A stretch of DNA of 64,000 nt from Mixophyes australis (lineage: Eukaryota; Chordata; Amphibia; Anura; Limnodynastidae): contig JAVHZZ010000003.1 of NCBI GenBank assembly GCA_036250195.1, positions 33,448,335 to 33,512,334 on the forward strand. The letters run 5' to 3'. The position numbers and the translations under genes were made by a program. This document shows positions 31,206 to 42,699 of the stretch, in pieces. The stretch's first letter is position 1; every line of letters begins with the position of its first letter. Under the pieces are notes generated by a model, which made no database searches, was not told where the DNA came from, and saw nothing but the letters and a program-made list of their open reading frames with translations.

Positions 31206-32030
31206 ATGTTCTAGACATTCCGAACCTTATTTTATCCCTAAACCTTTTTACTGCATGAATAGAGCTTATGATAGAAGAAGTATGGTCACATATATTCATT
31301 GTCTTGTTTATTATGGTACATGTGTTGCTATGGTTACGTGGACTATCAGTATTGATTCCCAGAAGAGGGAGATTATTCTGCCCGAGGCGATGTCACTTAA
31401 ACTAAGCTGCGTTTTTATGTAGCTTTACACAGATATATATAATGATGACTTGTACTATAGACGAGATCATTCTCCGCTGTGCTTGATGAAGGTGTGTTTG
31501 CGGGGAAGTTTGTAGGACATATAGTTGATGTTTGATTTATTAAAATAATTAATTGCATTGATTTGGTGAGTACTGCTGGAACATGGAGTAAGGGTCCCGG
31601 GACTGACGTCACTGTGTCCCTTGTCACCGGGCATATGACAGAAATCGGGGGGTTGTGCTCAGATGATATCTTTAACAAAACAACATATATCAATACAAGG
31701 AAAGAGACACCTTTATGTCCCCATACATTTGAGCATTTGTCTATCCCTCAAGGTAGTTGTCCTTCAGTCATACAAAAATGGCATTTTAGTCTTTTCCTCC
31801 ATTTGCTACAGTGAAAACACCCCATTAAGATTTATCAAACCTTTATCTACCACATTCTAGAACATGATAACTAGAATCGGATTGGTTGCTACAGGCAACG
31901 CCTTGACTTTTTTTTTTTAGAAGTTGATCAATTTACCCCTTAATTCGCTCTTAGAACAGTAGATGAGAGTTGATATAAAACTTTTACTGTACAAAATGAT
32001 GAGTCTATTAGTTCCACCAGTGTTAATCTC
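31206..32030. other. Mostly unassigned; MITE relic near 31870-31910
   Basis: AACTAGAATCGGATTGGTTG followed by CTACAGGCAACGCC resembles one half of the hairpin family at 7219-7310. Nothing else is supported. Confidence 0.4.
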
Positions 32031-32035
32031 ACAAG

Positions 32036-33688
32036 CAGGGGCGCCGAGGTGGGGGGGGGGAGGTGGTTGGTTAGACCAGGGCCCCGCACTGTCTGATAGA
32101 TAATTTTTGGAAAGTGATTTAAAAAAAAAAATGCTGAAAAAAAAATTTCTCCAGCGGGTGGCGCGCACGCGCGTACCCACGATTTCCTTTTTGGGGTGGG
32201 GGGGGGGGGGGTGTTAAGGGGGAGGGAGCAAGCTGACAGCAGCTCTCAGTCCTCAGACAGTGTGTGATGTCATAGACCGACAGAACAAGGAGGAGGAGCT
32301 TCAGCTCTGACTGCACACTGAGTTCCAGCTTAGGTGAGAAGGCTGGGCTGGGGGTGGGGGCGTATGATGTGTCAGGGGGGTATGATGTGCTTGAGGGAGG
32401 GATATGATGTGTCAGGAAGGGTATGATGTGTCAGGGGGGTATGATGTGCTTGAGGGAGGAATATGATGTTTCTTGGAGGGTGTGATGTGTCAGGGAGGGT
32501 ATGATGTGTCAGGGAGGGTATGATGTGTCAGGGAGGGTATGATGTGTCAGGGGGGTATGATGTGTCAGGGGGGTATGATGTGTCAGGGAGGGTATGATGT
32601 GTCAGGGGGGTATGATGTGTCAGGGGGGTATGATGTGTCAGGGAGGGTATGATGTGTCGGGGGTATGATGTGCTTGAGGGAGGGATATGATGTGTCAGGG
32701 AGGGTATGATGTGTCAGGGGGGTATGATGTGTCAGGGGGGGTATGATGTGTCAGGGGGGTATGATGTGTTTGGGGGAGGTATGATGTGTCAGGGAGGGTA
32801 TGATGTGTCAGGGGGGGTATGATGTGTCAGGGGGGGTATGATGTGTCAGGGAGGGTATGATGTGTCAGGGAGGGTATGATGTGTCAGGGAGGGTATGATG
32901 TGTCAGGGGGGGTATGATGTGTCAGGGAGGGTATGTTGTGTCAGGAGGGGGTATGATGTGTCAGGGAGGGTATGTTGTGTCAGGAGGGGGTATGATGTGT
33001 CAGGGAGGGTATGATGTGTCAGGGAGGGTATGATGTGTCAGGGGGGTATGATGTGTCAGGGGGGGTATGATGTGTCAGGGAGGGTATGATGTGTCAGGGG
33101 GGTATGATGTGTCAGGGGGGTATGATGTGTCAGGGGGGTATGATGTGCTTGGGGGAAGGATATGATGTTTCTTGGAGGGTATGATGTGTCAGGGAGGGTA
33201 TGATGTGTCAGGGGGGGTATGATGTGTCAGGGGGGTATGATGTGTCAGGGGGGTATGATGTGCTTGGGGGAAGGATATGATGTTTCTTGGAGGGTATGAT
33301 GTGTCAAGGGGGTATGATGTGTCAGGGAGGGTATGATGTGTCAGGGGGGTATGATGTGCCAGGGGGGTATGATGTGCTTGGGGGAAGGATATGATGTTTC
33401 TTGGAGGGTATGATGTGTCAAGGGGGTATGATGTGTCAGGGAGGGATATGATGTGTCAGGGGGGTATGATGTGTCAGGGGGGTATGATGTGTCAGGGGGG
33501 TATGATGTGCTTGAGGGAGGAATATGATGTTTCTTGGAGGGTATGATGTGTTTGGGGGAGGGATATGATGTGTCTTGGAGGGTATGATGTGTCAGGGGGG
33601 GTTTGATGTGTCAGGGGGGATATGGTATGTCTGGGGGGACGTATGATGTGTCTTGGAGGGTATGATATGTCTGGGGGGCATGATCATA
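32036..33688 (+). mobile_element. Non-autonomous repeat element carrying a G-rich minisatellite
   Basis: Begins CAGGGGCGCCGAGG with a long G run, then a poly-A/G region and a leader (32205-32345) containing CTCAGTCCTCAGACAGTGTG and CAAGGAGGAGGAGCTTCAGC. The same leader, reverse-complemented, lies at 46320-46490, next to a different minisatellite. Class and right end are unresolved; the element seems cut by a MITE near 33689. Confidence 0.6.
32350..33688 (+). repeat. G-rich minisatellite, 18-20 bp units
   Basis: About 65 copies of TATGATGTGTCAGGGAGGG or TATGATGTGTCAGGGGGG, with rarer GTGCTTGGGGGAAGGA and TTTCTTGGAGGG variants that recur as a block (33138, 33250, 33370). Strand asymmetry and closely spaced G runs make quadruplex formation plausible. 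Confidence 0.95.
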
Positions 33689-33915
33689 GTTGCCTACTCT
33701 CCCGGAATATGCTGGAGACTCACGAATTTCTAGGAGTCCTTACGGACTCCCGGGAGAGAGGCAACCTCCCTGCTCCTAATCGCCACAATAGTAAAGTGGC
33801 GGGGGGCGAACCGCTCGCCATCATGGCCCAGCCCCCTGCTGTAATTGGCCGGAAACCGTATTTGATGTTTTGGGGGCTGGGCCAAATGACGTGGCCGATC
33901 GGGCCACGACAGACA
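33689..33915 (+). mobile_element. Partial MITE with TGCCTACTCTCCCGG end
   Basis: Starts TAGTTGCCTACTCTCCCGGA, followed by nested GAGACTC/GAGTCC inverted repeats, CCCGGGAGAGAGGCAAC, and CCAGCCCCCTGCTGTAATTG. The same words occur inverted at 58262-58562. The far end is not clear. Confidence 0.65.
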
Positions 33916-33974
33916 GAACAGAGTGCAGGATATGTACATGCATATGTGCAATATAAGTCCCATCAGAACGCATG

Positions 33975-34833
33975 CAAATATATTCTACAAAATAAGTTAA
34001 CATCATATCCGTCCCTTCCTCTCTCAGGATGCCACCAAAACTATCATCCACACACTCATCATCTCCCTCCTGGATTATTGCAACCTTCTCCTCACTGGCC
34101 TCCCCCACTCCCACCTCTCTCCCCTCCGCTCGATACTCAACGCGGCTGCAAGACTCATCTTCCTCTCACGCCGCTCCTCCTCTGCCTCGTCTCTCTGCCT
34201 CCCCTCTCTGCCTCGTCCTACACTGGCTTCCCTTCCCCTACAGAATCCTCTTCAAGCTCCTCACCACCACTTACAAGGCTCTCTCCCACTCTACTGCCCC
34301 CTACATCTCTAACCTCCTCTCCATACACACTCCGGCCCGCTCCCTGCGCTCAGCCAATGACCGCCGCCTCTCCACCTCTCTTATCACTTCTTCCCACTCC
34401 AGAATCCAAGACTTTTCCCGTGCAGCCCCCCTTCACTGGAATGTCCTCCCTCGTTCCATCTGTCTCTCTCCTACTTTGTGCTGCTTCAAACGTGCACTAA
34501 AAACTCACCTCTTCCGCATAGCCTACCAACCATCTACTTAACCCCTCACCTCCGCTACTCGCTCTCCCTTCTCTCTTCTGGCTCCCCTTGTGCCTGATTC
34601 TGTCTACCCTCCCTTAGGATGTAAGCTCACATGAGCAGGGCCCTCTTCCCTCCTGTCTCCTCACCTGTTCTTCTGCTCCGTGCTTATTGCAGCAGCCTGC
34701 CTGGAGTTTCTGAAGTATTGGTATTTTTGTTTATTGTTCTGTACTGTTTCACCCTGTATAGTCTACTGTTTGTACTGTGTACGGCGCTGCGGAAATCTTG
34801 TGGCGCCTAACAAATAAATGATAATAATAATAA
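33975..34833 (+). pseudogene. L2/CR1-like LINE, 3' end of RT and tail
   Basis: The C-terminal region of a non-LTR reverse transcriptase protein is readable in two frames: LLDYCNLLLTGLP and NAAARLIF first, then after a shift LHWLPFPYRILFKLLTTTYKAL and LHWNVLPRS...FKRALKTHLF to the stop at 34541. The 3' UTR contains GTAAGCTCACATGAGCAGGG and ends GGCGCTGCGGAAATCTTGTGG, then AATAAATGATAATAATAAT. The 5' end is truncated. Related copies lie at 49145-50950, 54385-55270, 55975-56460 and 63560-64000. Confidence 0.88.
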
Positions 34834-36830
34834 TAATACTATAATCATTAATACAAATATGCATTTTAACATTAAATACAAGAATCAGGATATTCCTAAT
34901 GTGTACTGTACATACAATGCATTTTTTATATCTTACTTACAATAAAATGTTCTCTGTTATCTAGCCACGCAAATACATGTAGTTTATACTACAAAGACAA
35001 TGCTGCGACAGACATCACTGTCAGTTGGCACTTACATCGCCCTGTAGATGGTGCAAGCGATACGGCTAAAATCAACGTACTTTAGAGAAACCCAGGACTT
35101 GAGTCAGCCAAACCTGCGCCACAACCCCTTTGGCACGCCCTTATTGTACACTGCCTACGTCCATCTGCCCCGTTCCACCCTTAAGTCGTACGCAGTCCTG
35201 ATATGTGCGCTCCGACGTGAATTGCATTCAATTGCGTTCATTGGCATGAGGTCCGTTGCTGAGCATGCGCAGAGCTATTTCACGCTCGATACGGGACGCC
35301 AATGTACTTGTGAATCCAGACCAAAATCTATTATTTTGGGAGTGAAGCTGAGCACAATTTTTCACGTCGTGAGCAACTCAGTTTCTCCCACTGAATTCAA
35401 TAGGCCCCTTATTAGTATCACTGGAGCTGCCAGGCTTGTTCCCCGTACAGTTTGTTTTGCAGGAAATCTGCCCCTCTCGTGTTGTTCTATATAAAGGCTT
35501 CATTTAGCAACCAGGTCACGTGCACAGATTTTCATCCAGCAATCAGCCTGCATGAGGTCCTAAATATTTCAGAAAGGTCAAAGACATGGAAATAATGCTG
35601 GAAATGGCAGACTTTAGATAGAGGGTGTTTGAAGAAAGACAGAACTTTATTAATTTACACAGAATGAACTATTTGTCCCTTTTTATCCCTTGTAGCTTTC
35701 AAACGGGGATAGAATGTGACATTATTTATTCATTAACTCTTGCATCGCTGTAGAATCTCATTTTTGTCTTTTTGTTATTTGATGTTACATAGGAAATGTC
35801 CCTCACTCCTTGAACACTTGTTAAAGTGGAGTCACCTCTCTTTTGAACACTGGGTTTGTGCCTGTTTATAATTTTGGACTTACCTAAGGGTACCTACAGT
35901 CCAAATGATATTCCAGTTCTCTTATGGAAGGTGTTTCTGTGGACATTTGAAGGCCTAGCAAGTATCCTCTGCAAGCTCCTTTCCTCATCAAAACGTCTAC
36001 ATGGTATATAATAAACTGGCAAATCCACTCCTAAATTCTAGTTATAGACCTAACTCAGACCTAATACTAGCCCAATCCAAAAACGGAGCCATAGAACGTA
36101 TTCTCTTCATACATCTAGCTCAAGTTCTAAAGCACTGCAGGGTAAAGGATATAAACCGAATATTACAATCCAGAAGTGATCTCGAGTGCATAAAGTATTG
36201 CAAATCCCGTGCCTATAGGGCATGAAAAGAAATCTGAATAAAGGAAGTGATCGTGAAATAGTAATAGGATGTGATGGTTATATTACTTCCACTCATCTAT
36301 TTTTAGGACATCCAACCACCTGCAAAACAAGGCACAGATTGCTTTCACGTGGGCGTTTCCAAATACTGTGCTGTCAGCGCTCAGATTAAAATCTGCTAAG
36401 AAGACGTGCAGGCGAATCGCAAACACAAAGACGCATCGCGGGTCCACAGATTGTACCGTTCATATATGACCCTAACTGCACCAGTACCCTTCATCCAGCT
36501 CCGTCTCTATTCCTGGCTCTTACGTCTTCTCACCTGTTTGGACACTGGCTCCTCACCTGCACTCTCTTTCCACTGCCTGCAAAACACTGCCTACCCACTA
36601 AGCAACGGCCAGCAATCATGTGCTCATCACTGGACCAGTGCTTGTGTGAAATATTACTTTTCTCATTTACAGCCCATTGCTATCCAAATTGTACATACGG
36701 CATTGACAGTTATATCCAGTTATTTACTATATATTTTTTTACTTAGCCTTCATTCCCCGCAGTTGCGGACAGCGTTGTCAAGAGAAATTTGGGGCCCTGG
36801 TACAGCAACTTTCTGGGCCCTCCTCTACAC
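34834..36830. other. Unassigned sequence
   Basis: Only short frames without recognisable domains (for example 35048-35494, 36406-36876). A GGGCCC-containing stretch at 36780-36830 resembles sequence near 45010 but cannot be classified. Confidence 0.45.
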
Positions 36831-36985
36831 ACAGGTTATTTATGCTTATTACTGGTTTATTACTGATTTCGCTTAAATTCTGTTCTTTTTCTTTTTTACA
36901 TTTGTTGTTTATTCAGCACTATCTTTTCTATTTTGAGTCTTATTTCCTTATCTTGTGAGCGCAGTTGGGACTCCTTAATTTTTGT
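36831..36985 (+). repeat. Dispersed repeat, copy 1
   Basis: From GGTTATTTATGCTTATTACT through TTATTCAGCACTATCTTTTC to GTGAGCGCAGTTGGGACTC, matching 44861-44999 closely in the same orientation. Family unknown. Confidence 0.85.
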
Positions 36986-37088
36986 CTACTTGTACAAGAA
37001 GGGATTCCTTGGTCCCACCGCTGCTGCAAGTGTATCACACAGTCTGTTATTGAGCGCATTTGTTTATTTGCTTATTGTATACTGTTTA

Positions 37089-37200
37089 TCCGCCACATAT
37101 TGCTAAAGTCCCAATACCGTCCGATCTTGGAAGCTAAATGGGGTGAGCCAGACCAGTACCAGGATGGGAGACCACCTGAGAGCCTCTGGTATAGTAGCAT
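37089..37200 (+). repeat. 5S rRNA-derived sequence (pseudogene or 5S-SINE head)
   Basis: The sequence follows the 5S rRNA layout: CGCCACA near the start, CGTCCGATCTTGGAAGCTAA (box A side), GGATGGGAGACCACCTG (intermediate element and box C), and an end in TGGTAT-GTAG. The internal promoter words are well kept while stem regions are diverged. Full 5S length (about 112 bp) suggests a dispersed pseudogene or the head of a 5S-derived (SINE3-like) element. It lies about 100 bp after the dispersed repeat above. Confidence 0.75.
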
Positions 37201-37584
37201 TACTTCCTCCTGTTCCCTGATCTGCACGGTGGGGACCCCCTATTTTTTCGTCTCTTTTCTTTGGGCATCCTACCCGGTAAGTATACTACTAGGGATGTGC
37301 ACCGGCGACTTTTGAGGTCTCGTGTTTTGTGTTTTGGATCCGGATTTTCGCGATGGTTTGGGTTCGGATTTGTTTCGCAAAACACCTGCCGAAAGATTTT
37401 GGTTCGGATTTAAGGTTTTGGATTCAGATTTTTTTTGAAAAAAAACTAAAAAGTGTAAAAATCAAGTTTTTGGGCTTATTTTCACTCCTACGCTATTATT
37501 AACCTCAATAACATTCAATAACAATCATTTCCACTAATTTAAAGGCTATTCTGAACACCTAACACCTCACAATATTTTTTTTTT

Positions 37585-38760
37585 TTTAGTACAAAACGTT
37601 GCAACGAGGTATCTTTCTGGACTGCGTAGAGGAGTGTTCCCCACAATATAATTAAAAACCCATCAACTGGTCTGAATTACACCCAAAATAGTATCTGGAC
37701 TGCGTAGAGTAGTGGGCACTGGGCACTACAATAAAATATATAGAAAACCTTCAACAGGTCTGAATTACACCCAAAAATAGTATCTGGACTGCGTAGAGGA
37801 CTGGCCACTGGCCACCACAATATAATATATAGAAAACCTTCAACAGGTCTGCATTACACCCAAAAATAGTATCTGGACTGCGTAGAGTAGTGGGCACTGG
37901 GCACCACAATAAAAAATATATAGAAAACCTTCAACAGGTCTGAATTACACCCAAAAATAGTATCTGGACTGCGTAGAGGACTGGCCACTGGCCACCACAA
38001 TATAATATATAGAAAACCTTCAACAGGTCTGCATTACACCCAAAAATAGTATCTGGACTGCATAGAGTAGTGGGCACTGGGCACCACAATAAAAAATATA
38101 TAGAAAACCTTCAACAGGTCTGAATTACACCCAAAAATAGTATCTGGACTGCGTAGAGGACTGGCCACTGGCCACCACAATATAATATATAGAAAACCTT
38201 CAACAGGTCTGCATTACACCCAAAAATAGTATCTGGACTGCATAGAGTAGTGGGCACTGGGCACCACAATAAAAAATATATAGAAAACCTTCAACAGGTC
38301 TGAATTACACCCAAAAATAGTATCTGGACTGCGTAGAGTAGTGGGCACTGGGCACCACAATAAAAAATATATAGAAAACCTTCAACAGGTCTGAATTACA
38401 CCCAAAAATAGTATCTGGACTGCGTTGAGGACTGGCCACTGGCCACCACAATATAATATATAGAAAACCTTCAACAGGTCTGAATTACACCCAAAAATAG
38501 TATCTGGACTGCGTAGAGGACTGGCCACTGGCCACCACAATATAATATATAGAAAACCTTCAACAGGTCTGCATTACACCCAAAAATAGTATCTGGACTG
38601 CGTAGAGTAGTGGGCACTGGGCACCACAATAAAATATATAGAAAACCTTCAACAGGTCTGAATTACACCCAAAAATAGTATCTGGACTGCGTAGAGGACT
38701 GGCCACTGGCCACCACAATATAATATATAGAAAACCTTCAACAGGTCTGCATTACACTGC
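37585..38760 (-). repeat. 89-91-bp tandem repeat of two alternating types
   Basis: About 13 units with GTATCTGGACTGCGTAGAG and AACCTTCAACAGGTCTG. Type A continues TAGTGGGCACTGGGCACCAC, type B GACTGGCCACTGGCCACCAC. They mostly alternate A-B, giving a dimer of about 180 bp, with A-A and B-B steps near 38320 and 38500. Degenerate copies continue to about 39190. Confidence 0.93.
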
Positions 38761-39698
38761 ACATACGGCTGCTTCTCCATTCTCTCCATCATATACATGT
38801 TGGAGTTTCAGCGTGTCAAAACCTCTTGTTTTTGATAATGACAGTGTATTTTGAATATTTTTCGATTTGCCACACAACACTGAATGTACTTTATCTATGA
38901 TACGCATCTATCTTTCTTGACTGCGTAGTGTGGTGGCCCCGGTACACAATTTGGTACCGAGCCCACAATATAATTAAAAAAGCCTCCACGGGTCAGAATT
39001 CCACCAAAAAAGGGTATGGACTGCGTAGTGTGGTGTGCCCGGAACACAATTTTTTACAGCGCCAACAATATAATTAAAAATTGGGCATCAACTGTCACCG
39101 TTGTTTAATATCTGATACACCTAAATATGGACTGCACAGTGGAGTGGCCCCGGTAGTAAATTTGGTGCCGGGGCCACAATACCTCCTCCAACTTCCAAGT
39201 GTAGTGTTTATAAAGACAGACAGCGTCGAAGTGTTATTTGTTGACTTTCTTAACCCTAAATTTGTCCCTGTTGCAAATATTCGTGCAATGGAGAGTTACT
39301 TTTTCATTGAAAGACTCAAGCTTTCAAGTGTAGTGTTTATAAAATATAAACAACAATACAGTAGTTCTAGAGCACGTTAATCCCTCTTGTTTTAAATTAT
39401 GACAGGGCATTTTACTTTTGGTTTAATTTCTTGAATTTGTTTAAATTTGGTTTTACTTTTTGAACATGGCAAACGACTGTTGATTGGTCATATAATGCAA
39501 AAAAAAAAGTTCCAAGATGGAATTGTCCTTGGGCCCTCCCACCCACCCTTATGTTGTTGAAATAGGACATGCACACTTTAACAAACCAATCATTTCAGCG
39601 ACAGGGCCTACCAAACAACTTTGGCTGAAATGATTGGTTTGTTTGGGCCCCCACACCAATAAAACAATTCATCTCTCCCTGTACAAACTAAACAGGCT

Positions 39699-40050
39699 CT
39701 ACTGAGGAAAGATGTCGTCCTCATCCTCAACCTCTAATTCCTCTCCCCCTACAGTGTGTACTTCCTCCTCCTCACACATTATCAATTCGTCCCCGCTGGA
39801 CTCCACAACCACAGGTCCCTCTGTACTGTCTGGAGGGCAGTGCTGTACTTCATTGAGGAATTGATTATTCATTTTTATAAACATATTTTTTTCAACGTTG
39901 TGAGGAAGCAACCTCCTTCGCCGCTCACTGACCAGGTTCCCCGCTGCACTAAAAACTCTTTCCGAGTACACACTGGAGGGGGGACAACTCAGTTAAAAAA
40001 TAGAGCCAGTTTGTACAGGGGCTTCTAAACTGCCTTTTGGAGTTCTACCA
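39699..40050 (-). pseudogene. hAT transposase C-terminus (hATC domain remnant)
   Basis: The frame 39699-39971 reads VYSERVFSAAGNLVSERRRRLLPHNVEK, nearly the same as the hATC domain of the intact transposase, followed by an acidic tail. Upstream (to about 40050) a KPLYKLAL stretch aligns too but in another frame, with a stop in place of the tryptophan before it. Frameshift and stop make this inactive. Confidence 0.92.
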
Positions 40051-40338
40051 TGTCACTACCTCTAGTTAATTTAGATTGCAAGGCTTGTAAATATAAATAC
40101 TTTGAAGATAAAAAAAAGCAGGCTGCACAGACTGTGGAGCTAGAAAGTGTAATTAAATGGACCACGTTACTTTGGTGGCTATCTATGCCCCCACCCTACA
40201 CTTGTAGTTGAATATAAATAAAGCAGCCTGCATAGACTGTAGAACTAGAAATTCAAATATACAAAGAAATGGACAAAGGCAGTTTGGTATCTGTCTGCAT
40301 CAGATCCCCTCTCCACTAGGAGTAAAATAGAAAACTAT

Positions 40339-41055
40339 TCAGCCGTTATATAATCTAGAATATAAATAGAAATTGAGAAAGGCAATTTGGTATCTGTCTG
40401 CATCATAATCATCAACATCCTCCTCAGCGCCAGCTACATCAATATCCTCCTCCTGGTGTACAACAATCACACCTTCATTAGCCAAATCTGTAACTGGACT
40501 GTGGGTGATCCTTCCAGCATATGCAGAGGGTGTGCTGCAAATGCTAGATGGAGTCACCTCTTCCCGTACAGTGATGGGAAGGTCAGGGTTCACAACCAAC
40601 AACACCCTTGGACTCGCCTTGGGGATTTGTGATGTCATCTGTTTAGAAGGCAGAGTTCTTTGCTGTTTTGTTGTTGTTGCTGACAGCATAACTCTCTTAA
40701 ATTTTTTGTAGGGGGGGGGGGGGGGAGGGCTTAGATCCTTGGGTGAAGCTGGACCACTAGTCATGAACACGGGCCAGGGTCTAAGCCGTTCCTTGCCACT
40801 ACGTGTCGTAAATGGCATATTGCCAACTTTACGTTTCTCCTCAGATGATTTTAAGTTTCTCTTTTTGCTATTTTTTGAGAACTTGGGCTTTTTGGATTTT
40901 ACATGCCCTGTACTAGGAGATTGGGCATCGGGCTTGCCAGACGACGTTGATGGCATTTCATCGTCTATGTCATGACTAGTGGCAGCAGCTTCAGCATTAG
41001 TAGGAAGTGGGTCTTGATCTTTCCCTACTTTATCCTCCAAATTTTGGTTTTCCAT
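40339..41055 (-). pseudogene. hAT transposase N-terminal fragment
   Basis: Open for about 238 codons from ATG at 41053-41055. It aligns with the N-terminus of the intact transposase through MPSTSSGKPD and MPFTTRSGKERLRP, and ends with an acidic stretch (DIDVAGAEEDVDDYD). The BED finger and the whole RNase H-like core are missing, so an internal deletion joined this to 3' sequence resembling the repeats at 5985-6350. A poly-G run at 40710-40726 encodes a proline run. Confidence 0.88.
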
Positions 41056-41119
41056 TATATGTAGCACAAGAGAGTGTACCCCTAAGCCACACACACTCGG
41101 CAAAGCCTTTAAAAATTAT

Positions 41120-42165
41120 ATGCCGCACAGGAGAGTAGCACTGGACTTATACTGCTGAATCAGTGAACTTTGTAATAGCAGTACCACTGGACTTATACAT
41201 TGCTGAATCAGTGAACTTTGTAATAGCAGTACCACTGGACTTATACTGCTGAATCAGTGAACTTTGTAATAGCAGTACCACTGGACTTATACTGCTGAAT
41301 CAGTGAACTTGGTAATATTGCAGTACCAATGGGCTTATACTGCAGGATTGGTTTTGCAAATTTTGTTGTAATTAATTTTTTTTTAAATTATTTTTTTGTA
41401 TTTTTTTTTATAGCTTTTTTTAAATTTTTTAAACACTTGGGAATAATGGGGAAATAACTATTCCCTTAGAAGCACAGAGCACAGGACACAGCACCACCGG
41501 ACTCAAAATTGACAGAGCACAGGACACAGCACCACTGGACTTTTACTGCTGAATGTGTGAACTTGGTAACATTGCAGTACCAATGGACTTATACTGCTGG
41601 ATTGTTTTTGCAAATTTGGTTATAATTATTATTTTTTTTAATTTATTTTTTTTGATAACTTTTTTTTATTTTTTAAAAACTTGGGAATAATGGGGAAATA
41701 ACTATGCCCTTAGAAGCACAGAGCACAGGACACAGCACCACTGGACTGAACAGGACACGGCACAGGACCCAGCAGCACAACTGAACTCAGCAGGACAGAG
41801 CACAGGACACAGCACCACTGGACTGATACTGCTGAATGTGTGAACTTGGTAATATTGCAGTACCAATGGGCTTAGCCTTATACTGCAGGATTGGTTGTGC
41901 AAATTTTGTTGTAATTAAAAAAAAAAAAATTCGTTTTTTGTATTTTTTTAAATAACTTTTTTGTATTTTTTAAAACACTTGGGAATATTGGGGAAATAAC
42001 TATGCCCTTAGAAGCACAGAGCACAGGACACAGCACCACTGGACTGAACAGGACACAGCACAGGACCCAGCAGCACCACTGAACTCAGAAGGACAGAGCA
42101 CAGGACACAGCACCACTGGACTGAGCACAGCACAGAACAGAACTGAACAGCACGAGATATAGCAG
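41120..42165 (-). repeat. Tandem repeats in the hAT 5' region
   Basis: Two layers. At 41140-41340 a unit of about 60 bp (CCACTGGACTTATACTGCTG, AATCAGTGAACTTTGTAATA) occurs four times. At 41450-42165 a larger unit containing GAAGCACAGAGCACAGGACA, CAGCACCACTGGAC and an A/T tract occurs three times. The second layer is the reverse complement of the 37-bp repeat at 25862-26612. Confidence 0.88.
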
Positions 42166-42239
42166 GACAGAGGACTACCTAACACACCCTCCCTCTACCC
42201 TGATCAATGTCCGAGTGAAGATGGCGGCGACTAGCGGGG

Positions 42240-42266
42240 AATTTATAGGATCCGAGTATCGCGAGA
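42240..42266 (-). promoter_or_regulatory. TCTCGCGA motif and TATA box of the reversed hAT
   Basis: On the minus strand TCTCGCGATA (42266-42257) is followed by TATAAATT (42247-42240). Same arrangement as at 1619-1645 and 25774-25800. Confidence 0.62.
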
Positions 42267-42371
42267 TTCGACAACGGGATTATGAGTCATAGCCTCGGTT
42301 TCAGATTTGAATTTGGCGCCAATACCCGGATCTGTCTCGGATCCGACTCTGATCGGCGACGTTCGGGTGGG

Positions 42372-42392
42372 CTCGGATTTCAGAAATCCGAG
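42372..42392. promoter_or_regulatory. Perfect palindrome at hAT 5' end
   Basis: CTCGGATTTC, one central base, then GAAATCCGAG, 14 bases inside the terminus. Confidence 0.75.
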
Positions 42393-42699
42393 TGCGCTCA
42401 TCTCTATATACTACAACTACTCTGTCCAATCCATTCCTTACTGATCAATTCATATCTCTAGGGATGTTGAATATATGGTCTGTAAGCACCCATAGGGCAT
42501 CATTGCATACTATACCATATCGTATATTATATTATAGACCACTTTTTTTTGTCATCTATGCCTGTTTTGCAATGCAGGAATACTTTTAATGAGTTATTGA
42601 CTATGTATTCATATACAGCCTCCCTTCTTATTTCTGTGTCTGTAATCCACATTCCTGTATGAGTGTATCGATTTCACAATGCACTTCTGTTGATCACTT

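Larger units (their letters stand above)
37290..42406 (-). mobile_element. hAT transposon with deleted transposase core (5.1 kb)
   Basis: Exact 8-bp duplication TATACTAC at 37282-37289 and 42407-42414. The plus-strand left end TAGGGATGTGCACCGGC matches the inverse of the right end of the element at 25635-27570, so this copy is reversed. Its 5' end (plus-strand right) is CGCTCATCTCTA with an adjacent palindrome. On the minus strand it holds promoter motifs, gag-free tandem repeats, the N-terminal part of a BED-type transposase, then only the C-terminal part, and a large alternating repeat. Clearly a relative of the intact element at 1466-6721. Confidence 0.93.

Noticed and set aside
33622..33970. 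N-terminal part of the frame 33622-34500
   Set aside because: It begins in the minisatellite and passes through a MITE before entering LINE sequence; not a single gene.
35048..35494. 148-codon forward frame
   Set aside because: No recognisable domain, no supporting signals, and a length that is possible by chance in 64 kb.
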